Shown piece by piece: positions 10,676 through 23,881 of a stretch of DNA of 64,000 bases (the stretch's first letter is position 1; every line of letters starts with the position of its first letter). A program made the translations under genes and the position numbers. Under the pieces are notes generated by a model. It did not search any database. It was not told the DNA's origin and saw only the letters and a list, made by a program, of their open reading frames with translations. Source of the stretch: Diphasiastrum complanatum (taxonomy: Eukaryota > Streptophyta > Lycopodiopsida > Lycopodiales > Lycopodiaceae); NCBI GenBank assembly GCA_029204225.1, contig CM055100.1, forward strand, positions 58,526,975-58,590,974, in the 5' to 3' direction.

Positions 10676-12065
10676 AAATATTACCTTGAGCTGATGATTG
10701 CAACTTAGATTAGCTGCATGCTTAGACTTTCATCGCTCCATATGTTTAGATTTAAGAAATGGTCATTAGGTTTTTGGATGGAGGTAAATGCCACTTTGCA
10801 TTGGTCTTGATAAAGAAAATTTTGATATTACTGAAGAGCATTCAACACATGTCAACTCCTATATTGACAAGAGATGAAGTAACTTCACCTTCCCCTTGCA
10901 AATATCAGCAATTCCAAAAAACTACTCGTCTTTTCTATTTTTTGGGCACTTATACTAATCCTTGTATTTGGATTAGTCATAAATATTGCACACTAGTTAT
11001 TGTGACAATATTGTTTTGTTGAAGTAGAAAAGACATGAATACAAGGCATAGAAAAGTTTTTTTTGGATGCTACACTTGGTTCTTTTACAAAGTTTTCTTA
11101 TTTATGATTTTGTACTGCTTTTATTGTTAAGATTGTGGAATCATATGGTAATGATAATGTCACAACTTTGTTGATGTTCAACAGTCCATTCAAACTCTCC
11201 CTATGAACAAAGTAAATGGCATAACTAAAGTTGTACATTCCCAAATAAATCTTTTGAAATAGCTGACCCATCCAAGAAATCTCATAGGTGTGAGTATGTC
11301 TTGTGGTCTTTTATGAGCACTTCCTAACATGATTATGTTTCTACTTTTCTGCTCGATAGCACTGGCTCACAATAATACATCAATGAGGTTCCAATGGACT
11401 TTATCAATTAATCTCTCATCCCTGGAAAAGATGCCAAAATTTTGGATTATGTTGGGCTCATTCAATCATAAATGTAAATATTTACCTATAGTTCCCCATA
11501 AAAATGATCAATTATAAATAATACAAAGTTAAGTGGTCCGGTATAGTAAAAAGACATCAGTATGGTCATCAATAGATTTTGTAGATTAGTCATCCAATAA
11601 TATCATTTGAAATGTGTAATGAAACAAGTTGGAGATAGATGATATGATAATTTCCAATTGATTTGTTGTTTGCATTTGTTCAACTATATCATCAATATTG
11701 TCATGAATCGATTCAACGATCAATTACACAATAAAATCTTCTCATTTCATATTCCCATGTTTCACATCATTGTTCCATTCATGGTTAAACCGTTCAAGAT
11801 ACAACATAGCACAAACCTCAACGTTTGTATTCTCTACCACAAATTTGCTTGATAATGTGAAATTGTACTAAAAAAATGGAGATTGTCATTGCTTCAATAT
11901 GACTTTATTAAGCAGATTTATGTATCATATCATTCATGTAAGACATTGTTCGTTAACAAACAAAGAATACTCTATCATAATTTTGAGACATAAACTCTAA
12001 AATGATAGGAAAGAACAATGCTCATAAGAATCATTCACAATAAAAAAAAAGTATAGACACATATG
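10676..12065. other. AT-rich, no recognisable gene
   Basis: Only short frames without domains. Around 11330-11520 a weak resemblance to a decayed gypsy integrase core can be imagined but not supported. No LTR ends or RNA genes were seen. Confidence 0.5.
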
Positions 12066-12850
12066 GCTTTTCATTCATCGGAAGGTGAAATCTTTAGGAA
12101 ACTTAGGCATGAAATTGATGATATATTTCCATAACAGTTACCTGAGGGTCTTCCACCCTCACGGGGTGTTGACCATGGTATGGAACTTCTTTTGGGAAGT
12201 TCTCTTGTCTCACTTTATCCTTATAGAATAAGTGTGGAGGAGGAGTAGCGAGGCAGCGATGGGACACATCCAACCTAGTAAATCTCCTTGGGGGCCTCCT
12301 ATACCATTAGTTGATAAGAAAGACGGTCATAGACTTCAAGAAATGAAACAAAATGACCATTAAAAACATATGCTTCTTAGCACAAACGGATGAATGAATG
12401 GACCAATTACATGGTGCAAAAAGACTAGTCTAGTTGGGTCATATAGTTTTGGATCGATGCTTAGAAATTGATTTTTTTAAGGACTGCGCTATTTTAGCAT
12501 TGCCCTTGACGAATGTCCTCATTGGGGTAAAGAAAACTAGCCAGCATAGTAAGTTCAACCCAACAGTGGTGTGGACTGAAGAGATGAATCCAAGTTTTGG
12601 GTCTTTGAAATATTATGTGTCTACATCTTCGATTTTACACATAGTCGATCCTAACAAACCTTTTGTTCTTGAGACGGATGTTAGCAAATACGCTGTAAGG
12701 GGCAACCTTGTATCATGATTGTAGACCGGTTGCATTTGAAAGCAATAGTTAAATCATGCTCATAGGTGGTATTCTGCCTAAGATAAGGAATTCTTTGTTG
12801 TTATTAATGCCTTAAAGATTTACATTATTTGTATGGATCCAAATTTTTGA
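12066..12850 (+). pseudogene. Ty3/gypsy pol relic, same family as the right-end chromovirus
   Basis: Starts with the pre-RT block GEIFRKLRHE...LPEGLPPSRGVDHG, nearly identical to that at about 61000. The RT catalytic core is largely deleted or decayed. The relic resumes with the connection and RNase H start (ALPLTNVLIG, DPNKPFVLETDVS) and stops near 12848 at a HYLYGS-like point. Stops and frameshifts are abundant and no RT activity is possible. Confidence 0.8.
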
Positions 12851-13179
12851 GACTCGTGAGGTGTGGGAGACCTGTCGCATGTCATGGATCCATTTGTCCA
12901 CTTGTCATGTCTTTGTTGGATTTCAATGCTCAAGCCCAAATCCATTCAGTAATGAGCATCTTGAAAGCTATATATACTTATACCAGAAAAACCAAAAAAA
13001 GAAGGCTCGACTTTTTGAGCAAAAGATCGAAATTCGGAATCGAATTTTTCCAACCCTTGATCGACTCAAATCTAGTCGTTATTTTTTTATACCGGACGAC
13101 TCGAAAAATTCTATAAAATTTGAGTCAGATCTATAAAATTTGATACATATATATTTTCGATAATGTCGGTCAGAAAATC
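12851..13179. other. unassigned spacer between two retroelement relics
   Basis: AT-rich, with several TCGAAATTCGGAATCGAA-type words around 13025-13050. No domain is recognised. Confidence 0.4.
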
Positions 13180-14579
13180 CGACCCACGTCTGCTTGGGAC
13201 ATCCTAACAACCCTCTACGATATCAGAGATGTGACTTTCAAATTTCATTTGAGGAAGAAGTTCTTCACTCTGAGAATGTATGATGCAGATAGTGTTTCGA
13301 GTAATCTCAGCACTTTCAAAAATCTTAGGGAGTAGATGATTGGAACCGGCTCAGTCATTGAAGATTCCGATGTAGTGATGACTCTATTATCGAGTCTACC
13401 TTATGCCTATGAAAATTGGGTCATGGCAATTTCAACCCATCGAGACTGGTTCCAAAGCTACAAATCATTCACCCATTCTAGAGTTGTGCAACTTGGAGAC
13501 AACTCATCTCATTTCATCAAGGGTGAAGAAACAGTCGGAGTCGAATTTTAGAAAGGTGAAGTAAAGTTGTTGTCCAATGTTTTTCACATTCCAAATTTGA
13601 CCAAAAATCTGCTCTCAATAAGCAGGATCAGTGATTTTGGTCATAGGGTCGAATTTGATACAGAGGGCTGCACTATTATTGACAAGTCTCAAAAAGTTTT
13701 AGCTTCGAGATAAGATGTGGCTATCTTTACAAGATTAGTCATTGCTATTCTTCAAATAGTCAAGCTCTTCACACATCTACTTTAAATCAACTGATACGCT
13801 TTGGCATTTTAGAGTAGGCCATCTAAATTTCAATAGTATCCATCAAATGTCGAATCAGAATCTAGTGCAAGATCTTCCTTCCATTAGCAAATCAAATTCT
13901 CCATGTGAAAGTTGTATTATTAGCAAACATGCTAGAAGTACATTCATTTTTTATTCAGTTCATACTTCTAGATATTTGCTAGATCTCAGATACAATGACA
14001 TTTGCGGCCCAATGCAGACTGCTTCCACAGACGGAGCCCTCTATTTTCTAACATTCATTGATGACTTTTCTCAAAGAGTTGTCCCTTATTTTCTGAAGAA
14101 CAAATCCAAGGCATTCAAGTTCTTCAAACAGTTCAAAGCATATGTAGAAAATCAGCTCTAGGTACTGATGGAGAGGGAGAATTCATCTCCACCGAATTCA
14201 AGGAGTTCTGCATGGCAAATGGAATACAACAACAATACACAACCTGTTACTCACCTCAGTCCAATGGTGTAGCAGAGAGGAAGAATTGGACACTTATTGA
14301 AAGTGCAAAGAGCATGTTTGCCCATGCCTCTCTTCCAAAGAAATTGTGGGCAAAAGTTGTTACTACAGCTGCCTATCTACAAAATTGATCTATTACAAAG
14401 GAGGTATGGAGAAGATCGAAACCATCACTCAAGCATATTTGAGTGTTTGGATGCATAGCTTACGCTCAAATCTCTGCTGATCTAAGAAAGAAGCTGGACG
14501 ACACAAGCAAAAAATCAATTTTCATTGGCTAATCCCCAGATCACAAGGCATACAAGCTCTACAGTCTGGACACCCGGAA
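13180..14579 (+). pseudogene. Ty1/copia gag-integrase relic
   Basis: In order: a UBN2-like gag part (about 13200-13450, with LTTLYDIRDV and LLSSLPYAYENWV), a protease-to-integrase linker (VFHIPNLTKNLLSI), a gag-pre-integrase zinc motif (LWHFRVGHL...CESC), and an integrase core (DICGP, FIDDFSQR, GEFISTEF, YSPQSNGVAER) followed by LKHI*VFGCIAYA. Frame changes occur near 14161 and stops are scattered. Reverse transcriptase and RNase H are absent, because the relic ends at about 14579 where unrelated sequence begins. Confidence 0.85.
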
Positions 14580-14915
14580 ATGATGGACAATGTAGATGAT
14601 TCAATCAGCCCTTGGAGAAGCCCTCATGTTCAATCATTAGTTGGACGAGACATCATAACTCCAGGGCAACACTACATCAGAGAGCCAGATGAGAGTTTGT
14701 GTTTAAAACATCGTCACCCAAGGCCAAATTCTGACAATCCGAATGTTGTTGTGGAAGTTGGATACACAGAGTCCTTGGATAACTTATTTGAGTGTGCTTC
14801 TATGCATTTAAGTCCGAGAACCAATATCCAACTTGTAATGGCGTGCAAAATTTGGAAGCGCAGATGTGATGATTCCAGAGCTCTACTTTACTGCAGTTTG
14901 ACAAAAACAAAATGA
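14580..14915 (+). pseudogene. short frame resembling Uma2-like PD-(D/E)XK nucleases
   Basis: A 111-codon frame begins where the copia relic stops. Residues 35-39 read EPDES and residues 54-65 read PNVVVEVGYTES, followed by a hydrophobic TNIQLVMACKIW strand. This order (PD, then a VVEVG-S-ES strand, then a beta strand with Lys) resembles from memory the Uma2-like restriction-endonuclease fold proteins common in bacteria and some eukaryotes. The lysine expected after the glutamate is not in the usual E-x-K position. Another frame just downstream (about 14915-15000) has LPNVLLSFGTTPIH, suggesting the original gene was longer and is now shifted. The call is tentative. Confidence 0.35.
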
Positions 14916-16317
14916 TGCTCAATGCTCAAGGCTTTGTGTTACCAAATGTTCTACTATCTTTTGGCACCACTCCAATTCATAATGATGTTATACGTCTGCG
15001 AATGTTTGTTTGGTGTCCATCTCAGACAAAGACGCATGATCCATGATATTGTTGTCCTTGCTGCATTATTAAGAAGCTGAATCCTATGACTTATCAATTT
15101 TCCATGCTTATGATTATGACATTTTGGCTAGTATTGAGATGTTTCTTTATCTTCCTGCTATTATTCTTCAAGTATGGCTATAGCATGTTTCTCATGTCGT
15201 GCCTAGATCTAGTACTTCTGTTCCATTTGATGGTCATCCAATTGATGTATGGGACTCCATACAGATGAGGCCAATTGAGTTCATTGTTGTATTTGCCCAC
15301 ACATGTGTTAGAGGAGCAGTCCGGGGATCTTGTTGTGGCTATGTAGTTTTAGATATTACCATATTCCCTTGTTATTTTGTTTATTCTTTAACATATGCTC
15401 TACAAGAGTGAGGATGACATTTTTCAAAAGGGTGACTTTGTAATTTCCAAATCAACCTCCTCAAGCCATGCCATAATTGTTGCAATTTTTCAGTTTGTAC
15501 ATTTACAGCACCTTTAGCATATGCTCTAGTTTAAGAAAGCTAGCCACATCTTGGTTTTAATCCATTGGAAGTTGGAGTTAAGATTGTGCAACCCAGGAAC
15601 ACGAACAAGAATTATGTGTTTGCTAAGAGTAGAGTGGTGAGGATGCCTTGATGTGGGCTGAAATATGTTTGTGTTTTTGGGGAATGTACTGCTAGGGACA
15701 GAGAGATCTGTGTGGATTATGAGAGTAGATTTTTGTTCAACACTTGTAGAGTAGCAAGAAGAAGATCATGGAGGAGCTTTTGATGTCTTCTCCAATGACT
15801 GTGAATGTGTGTCGAAGTTTAAGAATGTAGACAACATGAATGAAAATGCATTTGGGAGTAAAAGCATGACAAAAATGAGATTTCCTATCTAGGCAGCATG
15901 AGCAGGTTTTTGAGAGAGAGGAAAATAGTTTTTCAAAGGAGAACTTTTCTTGGAAGAGAGTGTATGGTGCATTGTAATGGAGGAACAATCTTTGGCTGTG
16001 AGCAAATTTCTTAAGAGGTGTTTTCTTGAGTAAGCAAAGTTCTGGTTGGCAACAATAGTGGTTTGAGAAGAAAAAAGTTTGATGTTGCCAACAGTTTGTG
16101 TATGCAAGGGTTTAAAAGTAGAAAAATTCATGTCTGCAGAGCAAAGTATTTTTCTACATTTGTGCATGTAAGAAAAAAAATGCTGTTAGAAAATGTGGAT
16201 TATGCAGCTTTCTTTGAGAGAAGGGCGTAATTGTTATGTGTTTTTTCTGTATCTCATGGTGTAATGCGGAAGTGGGTGTTGTTCCATCATGATAAAAAGA
16301 AGTGGCCTTGTCTTATG
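14916..16317. other. decayed sequence, no firm gene
   Basis: Possible continuation of the nuclease-like frame up to about 15410 (a frame with VPFDGHPIDVWDS at 15199-15411), then coding-like but broken DNA to about 16200 with several frames and stops. No domain is recognised. It ends at the target-site copy CGAAG of the LTR element. Confidence 0.4.
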
Positions 16318-16322
16318 CGAAG

Positions 16323-16790
16323 TGTTATGGCCATTCGGTTAAGGACCTGAAATAGTCTTAATATGGTAGACCGGCCCTCCAGTACTCGAGATTATTGGTC
16401 ACGCCATGATTTAATTCCATGTCAAGGCCTGTTTGTGACTATTTACCTTAAGAGGACCTAGACACTCTAATTGAGATATATGGAGTACTGCATGTCTGTG
16501 TGACGTATATAGGCAGGAGGACTGCATGTGATCTATTTATAGTTGACCTGCATGGGGATTGCATGGTTACATGCACATGACTCTATTCTCTATATAATGA
16601 GGTGGGGATTCTCCCGTCGACATATTGGGTTTAGGTTACCAGTTTATCTCTTCTCCTCTTGCTTCACATGGCATGGCTTGGGGACTAGATCCAGGTTTGA
16701 TCTAGGATTGGTTGGGCGGTTAAGCTCCATAGTCTCTCCTATTGTGTTCTCTTATCCTCATCTTAGGGGTTATCCTTGAGGGTCTTAACA
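16323..16790 (+). repeat. 5' LTR of the LARD-like element (468 bp)
   Basis: Begins TGTTATGGCC and ends GTCTTAACA. A TATATAATGAGG box at 16591-16602 is a likely TATA promoter. Relative to the 3' LTR it carries about 80 extra bp (around 16653-16735) and lacks two small insertions. Confidence 0.9.
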
Positions 16791-16791
16791 T

Positions 16792-16803
16792 TGGTATCAG
16801 AGC
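16792..16803 (+). other. primer binding site (initiator-Met tRNA)
   Basis: TGGTATCAGAGC lies one base after the LTR end, an exact match to the site complementary to plant initiator methionine tRNA. It sets the element's orientation. Confidence 0.92.
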
Positions 16804-18330
16804 TTGACTAAGATGCGGTCTTGGATAGGAGAGGAGGCACACTCTACAGCGGATTGGAAGCTAGGAGCACTTGGAGTAACATCCCGGTTGAGTGCTATTT
16901 TTCTCAATGGAATTGGATTCACTAATTCCGGTGGTCAGCACACCTTTCTAAACTGGTAGAGTGCACTTCTACATGGTTGATTTTGGTAAAGATGCTGGGA
17001 ATTAGCTTGAATTCATTTGTGATTCCCTGTTTCTTGAGGAATCTTCCAATTGAGGTGAATGATCTGCTTTGATGGATCTGGTTACTTGTTTTATTGTTAA
17101 ATTCTGCTAGGTTAAAAGACTAAATGATTTGCATGAATCCAAAATTGTCCTGAATCTGGTTATGGAATTTTGTTCATTGACAAATTGATGGTGAATCAAT
17201 TTATCTAGAAGTATGAACTGAAAATGAAAATAATTGGATTCCGGTAAGTGCATGTGAGGATTTGAAACCTTTTATGTTCTGAATCCTCCGGCTAGGATGC
17301 ATGATTGTGGACAGAATTCGGGTTGTTATTTAGTTTTGCTGGTTCTTAGCAGAGTGCTTGGGTAATGACAATTGAACTCCATGTTTGTGGACAAAACAAT
17401 CCCCTATGGAAGCAATTTTGGTGATACTAAGATGTTAGTAAATCATAATTGTTTGGAGCTGTTTAAAGAACATGCAGTTAGAGACCCCTGAGAAACATTT
17501 TTCTGGGCCGTTGCCTCTGCGAGGATTTGAGAGTGGTAAACCTGATGACGTTTATCCCAGTCCTCTGGACATTAAAGCTGTCCTGATCTGTATGTTGATA
17601 GAAATCTGGTATCCTGACAAATGGCACCAGTTTTGTAACACTAGCCTTTCTGACAAACCAGATGATTTAAGGCCATGGAATGCCTAGCAGGATGATTTCT
17701 GATCGATACAGAGACTTGAGATGATCGCTGTGGGTCGTTTGGATCTTTTTAAAATTTGTTTGCTGTTTTCCTTTTTGGTTCAGCCTGATTTCTTTTGCCA
17801 TTGGAAATCGTTGTTGATGGGAAGAACAATAGATTCACCAGTAGCTTCGCTCTTCTGGTTGATCCATTTCTTCATGGTCTGAAAGCATTGGGGGATTTGA
17901 ACCTGGGTTGCACCTCGTGGTTCCCTCGATGACAGCGATTGGGTGTCTTGATGGCTATTGCGTGCCAGGGGAAGGATGATTGGTGCTGTGAAAGGCGGCA
18001 CAGCCATGCCTGAGGTTTTCAGAGTAAGCTAAAACCCGAGTGGTTTGAGGTAAAACGTGCATCTAGAAGATCCATTCCAGCAGTAAATGCATGCCCTCTG
18101 TTTTCCACAGATGGAGACTGACGATGAGTGAGCTGCAGATATGGCAGAAGAAGAGCGCGATCCAACCCTGCTCCTGCATGATAACTCTCTCTCTCTCTCT
18201 CTTTCACGAGGAAGGTTGCGGCTGAAAGCTTTTTTTGAAGTGGCGTTTTCGGGGTTCCCTTATGCATTTACGGTATGGAGACCTAGGTTATGCATAACCT
18301 TGAAGGTATGTTACCTTAGGCATGTAAGTT

Positions 18331-18370
18331 TTGCATGTGAAGGGGAGTGATTGCATGTGAAGGGGAGTGA
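18331..18370. repeat. 20-bp tandem duplication
   Basis: TTGCATGTGAAGGGGAGTGA occurs twice in a row inside the LARD-like element, with at most one mismatch at its start. Confidence 0.9.
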
Positions 18371-18809
18371 CGAGGGGCTCGACCCTCATGCAAGGGGCTT
18401 CAAAATTTAGCAATTTTGGGAATTGAGAATCAGGCGTAAGGATTCTAAATACATGCCAGATGACCATTGGGGTATCAAATTTTTAACAAGTTGTAACTTT
18501 GATGATGGTTTTAAATGAGATTTTCGAACTCAAGTTACTAGCACCCAGTCAGTGGAATTTTGGATTCCTGGTGCTTAGTTTTCAAAATTTAAATCTTGGT
18601 TTTGATATTGTTTCCCAAAATAGGGATTTCCCTAGGAACAATATGCATGTATTAAGGCCTTATCTGTTGTTTAGTTCGCTTACAACGACATCTGTCGGTA
18701 AGCCCAGAATTTGTGTGGAATCTTAGTACCATTCTATTCGTGGTCAGGCAGTATTAATCGGTTTCTAGTGAAAATTTTGTCGAAGCCGATCTTGACGAAA
18801 CGAAGGGAG

Positions 18810-19949
18810 TGGTACGGTTCTTAGGCATATACCCAGTTTAGGAATTTGATTCCTTGGTACAATGCTATTTAGACCATTTAACTCTGGAGTATCGGTAATC
18901 CCAGTAAATGGAGTTAAATTATGTTTTTTCGATTTTCTCCTTTTCAAATCGGTGGAACACCGATCGGTTGGTTATTGTGGTTTTGATGATTTAGGTCATT
19001 AAAATTGAACAAAAGCTTTTGAGATACTTATTAAATAATTAATGGTGAAAAATTCATTGTATTTGAAGGTATTTCTTTATTCAACAATATTATTTGGGGT
19101 GAATACAATGGAGAAAGTACCCAAATCCAAATCTTATTTCCCATTAATCATAGATAATTCTAATGAAGTAATTCTTAAGCCAATAAGTAAAAAGAGAGAA
19201 TAGTCCAATTTTTTTTGGAAAAATCGTAATAATAGGAACTGATCAAAAGTAAAACTGATTTCATGTCCAGTTAAAATCCTATGGTGGCTTGTATATCGAT
19301 ATTTCTACCCAGGTATAGGATAGAGATGAAACTGTTTCAAACTTTTTTCCTACAATAATTAATTTTTTTACATTTACTAGTGGTACGGTTCTTAGGCATA
19401 TAACCAATTTAGGAATTTGATTCATTGGTACGATGCTATTTAGACCATTTAACTCTGGAGTATTGGTACTCCCAGTAAATGGAGTTAAATTGTGTTTTTT
19501 TGATTTTCTCCTTTTCAAATCGGTGGAACACCGATCAGTTGGTTATTGTGGTTTTGATGATTTAGGTCATTAAAATTGAACAAAAGCTTTTGAGATACTT
19601 ATTAAATAATTAATGGTGAAAAATTCATTGTATTTGGAGGTATTTCTTTATTCAACAATTTTATTTGGGGTGAATACAGTGGAGAAAGTACTCGAATCCA
19701 AATCTTATTTTCCATTAATCATAGATAATTCTAATGAAGTAATTCTTAAGCCAGTAAGTAAAAAGGGAGGACAGTCCAATTTTTTTGAAAAAATCGTAAT
19801 AATAAGAATTGATCGAAAGTAAAACTGATTTCATGTCCAGTTAAAATCCTATGGTGGTTTGTATATCGATATTTCTACCCAGGTATAGGATAGAGATGAA
19901 ACCGTTTCAAACTTTTTTCCTACAGTAATTAATTTTTTTACATTTACTA
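18810..19949. repeat. 571-bp tandem duplication inside the LARD-like element
   Basis: A unit starting TGGTACGGTTCTTAGGCATA at 18810 recurs at 19381 and is colinear to about 19949 with scattered single-base changes. Both copies end near ACATTTACTA. The second copy keeps a 69-codon frame (19613-19822) that the first has lost by a stop. The unit has no recognised function. Confidence 0.93.
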
Positions 19950-22900
19950 ATGTCATTACGTCTTCTTGATACCTTAGCTTAAAGATTTTCAGAGAACTGA
20001 AAATTCTAAGAAGAGAAGAAGAGTGGACATCAGGGGTAGTAAATGTGATCGAGAAATGTATTTTGCAATTAGGATTTTAGCAATCCCAGTAAATAATTGC
20101 TTAATATCGGATATTAATTTCCTGGGTAGAATTCATTTAGTTGAATTCATAACTAATATCTTTGTGACCATTGAGTTATCCACAGTTTTGGATGTCAATT
20201 GTGATGTTAGAGGTAGAATCTAATATATGGATTACATTGGATCTGTTAGACGATAGAAGCTTGTCCCTAGAGTTGATGCTCTTGGATCCAGGGGAATTTG
20301 AAGCTTATCAAAGGATCAAAATGTAGTGTTGGACCATGTTAATTCTTCTGTCTAAATCATAGATTCAGGTGTGGATTTGTGGTATCCATCTGATAGGCAT
20401 GTCAGCCATCCAAATAAATGAATTCTCTAGTATTTGGGAACAAGAGATAATATCCTATAGTGATTACAGGACAGCTAGAAGATCAATGGATCTCTAGAAT
20501 ATCAGATAAGGCGGTTAAGGATTTTATGGAAGAAAAAGCTGATGGTATGCGACATCAATAATTTTGGAAAGGGAATTCTAGGACTGTAAAGATCTGATGA
20601 TTAATGGTGTGTTTCCGTACCTAGTCGCGATATGAGAAAAATAAAACCATTTGATCAAATGTGGGGTATTTTGGAAAATTTTGAGGTTTAATGTAGATCC
20701 CAATGTGGTATCTCATTATTTACAAAATCAGAGACCCTCAAATCTATTTCTCGCTTTCTTAATTAATTTTTTACTTCTTAGTAATTTCTCGAATATAAGA
20801 CATCAGACTGGTTTATATGATTCTTTCCAGCATGAAGTTATTCTTCTGAAAGACTGTTATGTCATATAAATTACTACTTGTGCGAATAGACTTAGAATTC
20901 AGATAAATTCTAAGATTAACATGTTTCAGTTTCTTAAACCTAGAATATCTCTTTTTGCATAAATACGTTTCAATGAAATGATTGTACTATCACTCGGGTT
21001 GAAAATATTTGAAAGAAAAGTCATGTTTGTAATAGAGTGAATCCTTTATTGGAATGCATTTATTACTGACTTTTCTTGGATTTAGATATTTTCATATATC
21101 ATCTTTCCAATTAACTTTTATTGAAATTTATAATTTCTTTAAAAGGAGCAGTGAAATGGTGGAATAAAATTCTATTTGGAAATCTGTAGATTGCATAGTT
21201 TCGGAAGAGAACCAACTGTGGTATAGAAATGAGATTTGATCTGAAAGTAACTTCAGATAGATTCAGAGTAAGATACCTAATTGAAACTTTTCGAATAAGA
21301 GAAATTCTCTAGGGATTGGAGGGGCAATCTGGATCTAGAGCATGTTTGAAAATTGAATCATTCTCTATAAGTAGAACGGTAAATGGTCAAAGGTTACTAA
21401 TTCCATTTTGGTTGGAATAGAAGTAAGTTTGATCAGAAGTTAAGTCTGAGAGTTCTGTGATCAGAAGTTAAGTTTGAGAGTTCTGTATTGGATCAACCTA
21501 ATCTTAGTTTGAGTACTAGGATCAGAGAGGGGTTGATTGAGTGGATAAAATTATGTAATTAGAGGTAAGTTGGATTGGAAAATTGTTGGGATTGAATGTT
21601 ATTCGTCTCAAAGATTTCTCAGATATGTTATTTACTCGTGAGGAATAGAAAATCTTTTGTAGCTGAGTTACAAGATCTCAGTGAGATATGTGAGTAACAT
21701 ATGTGGGTTCTGGAGGAATCTACCAGATAAAAAATGTGTTTATGTACTGGGTCATAGTGAGATTATTCACATATGTGCACGATTAATCTTGTATGAATCT
21801 ACTGTGTATTCCTGGTTACTAAGGTTATTTGGTGCACTTAACCCAGTCGATGAACATAAACATGTGATCAAGAATTATTTTGACAGATACTTGCAAAGTT
21901 AACAAATCTTTGGATTGGAGATTTATGGATTAAGTTATAAATGGTTTGGATGAGGATCTAAATGTGGTGTCATACTAATATAATTGAGATCTGCACCTAG
22001 ACATTTGAGATTTCTGAATCATTGACAATTAACTTGAGTAATTGATTACTCCAGGATGAAGTTAATTGGTAAAATGATCAGTGTGATGTGGATTCACCGG
22101 GAACTGATGGTTTTGAATTATATTGCTTGTAAGACGCATGATTAGTGAATCATTTCAGTTCATCAGTTAAAATTGTGTGCATTGGATATATAGTATTCTT
22201 GGGATAGAGTATTCCTTAGTTAAGGAATTGACTCAGCTCATTAGTGATTGTATCCCAGAGAGCTCAATTGGATAACGAATCATAATGGATCCAAGGATAA
22301 TAACTGAATTGATATTCAGCAGGACTTTGGGTATCTAGATGTGATTCTGGATTGTAATCTAAAGTTTTTGTAGTTGAAGATGATTGTCATCTTGGTATGC
22401 ATTCAATCTTTCCAGTGGTTTCTAGACCTTGAATCTTGCACTTCAGTTAAAGAATCATGTTCTGGAAGTATTCCTAAATCCAGTATTTTCTTAATAGAAA
22501 GATTTTGGAATGACTCTTACTTTTCCTGAGTTATGTTAGACATATACTCCAGTATCCTATAAATGATTACGTATGGTTTTGGATTCTAGAAAATTATGAT
22601 TGACGAATCATACGAATCTAAATATTTATGGTTGACGGATCGTAAATAGATACTTAATTGTTGTCAGAAGATTGTATAGAATTGTAATGATTCTTAAGTG
22701 TGACAATTAAGTCTTGGTCTGCTAATTGAGTAAGAATTCAGATCAGTGTTTTGAATCTCTTTACTCCAGTATTTTAATTGAGAACCTATGGATCTCACAG
22801 ACATTATCTTATTTATCTAGTGGATGCTATTCTACTACAGTTTATGGTCTATAGATGCTTGAGTACAATTTTTTGTTTGATTGGATCTCCAGTTACCATA

Positions 22901-23470
22901 GGAGACAAATAAGTCTATTAAGATGAATGAATGTTGTTTTCTTGCATTTGGTGCTAGAAACAAAAGCACTTAACTCAAAAGAGTATCTGGAATACTTAGA
23001 GTTGAGTTTTAATCATTCTATATCTTAATGATTCTTCAAGAGATTCTAGTTGAATGAATTATCATACCTTAGAATTAGATTCTAAGGATGGTTGTATTTG
23101 AAAGCTTTTTATGAATTGTCTGCCAGAGTTTGTGGATAATTTCAGATCGTAAATATGATTTTTTCTTTAACTTTATTTTCCTAAGTTAGGTATACTTCAT
23201 CCAGTGGTTCATTGTTTTACATGAAGGTGATGTTATTAACTTGTGTTAAGTGTAACTCTGTTGAGAAAATATATCTCTTAATGTACTTTTCCAAACCAGA
23301 GTTTGTACTCCAGAACAAAGATTAACGGTTAAAAACAGTTTTTCTCTGAGTACTTGTTTGATATGAAAGTCAGATTAAGAATAATGATTTTCTCGGTTAA
23401 TTTTGAAAGTTAAAGGAACTATTCTATAATTCTTTCCTATTTTGAGGAGCTTCTAAAGATAGAAGCAGTT

Positions 23471-23484
23471 TAAGGAGGGAAATA
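23471..23484 (+). other. polypurine tract of the LARD-like element
   Basis: TAAGGAGGGAAATA directly precedes the 3' LTR and is the expected plus-strand primer for reverse transcription. Confidence 0.75.
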
Positions 23485-23881
23485 TGTTATGGCCATATTC
23501 GGTTAAGGACCTGGAATAGTCCTAATATGGTAGACCGGCCCTCCAGTACTCGAGATTATTGGTCACGCCATGATTTAATTCCATGTCAAGGCCTGTTTGT
23601 GACTAATTACCTTGAGAGGACCCAGACACTCTAATTGAGACTTATGGAGTATTGCTTGTCTGTGTGACGGATATAGGCAGGAGGACTGCATGAAGAGATG
23701 TGATCTATTTATAGTTGACCTGCATGGGGATTGCATGGTTACATGCACATGACTCTACTCTCTATATAATGAGGTGGGGATTTTCCCATCGACATATTGG
23801 GTTTAGGTTACCAGTTTCTCTCTTCTCTCCTATTGTGTTCTCTTATCCTCATCTTAGGGGTTATCCTTGAGGGTCTTAACA
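23485..23881 (+). repeat. 3' LTR of the LARD-like element (397 bp)
   Basis: Colinear with the 5' LTR from TGTTATGGCC to GTCTTAACA, with an ~80-bp deletion near its end, a small insertion close to the start and an ~8-bp insertion (GAAGAGAT region, about 23693). The TATATAATGAGG box is kept at about 23763. The target copy CGAAG follows at 23882. Confidence 0.9.

Larger units (their letters stand above)
16804..23470 (+). other. interior of the LARD-like element, no coding domain
   Basis: Mostly AT-rich DNA with only short frames. The 71-codon frame at 17472-17687 and others at 20023, 20651 and 21681 show no known domain. A (CT) tract occurs at 18186-18203. No catalytic RT or integrase motif was seen in any frame. 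Confidence 0.65.
16323..23881 (+). mobile_element. LARD-like LTR retrotransposon with two LTRs and target duplication
   Basis: Two related LTRs (16323-16790 and 23485-23881) enclose about 6.7 kb. The 5-bp direct repeat CGAAG flanks both sides (16318-16322 and 23882-23886). A primer site follows the first LTR and a purine-rich tract precedes the second. The interior has no recognisable gag, protease, RT, RNase H or integrase, so the element would depend on other elements' proteins (large retrotransposon derivative). It could instead be an autonomous element decayed beyond recognition. The LTRs differ at about a dozen single bases plus three indels, which implies a moderately old insertion. Confidence 0.88.

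Noticed and set aside
11329-11517. Gypsy integrase core relic
   Set aside because: Only a vague likeness in one frame without conserved catalytic residues; not enough to call.
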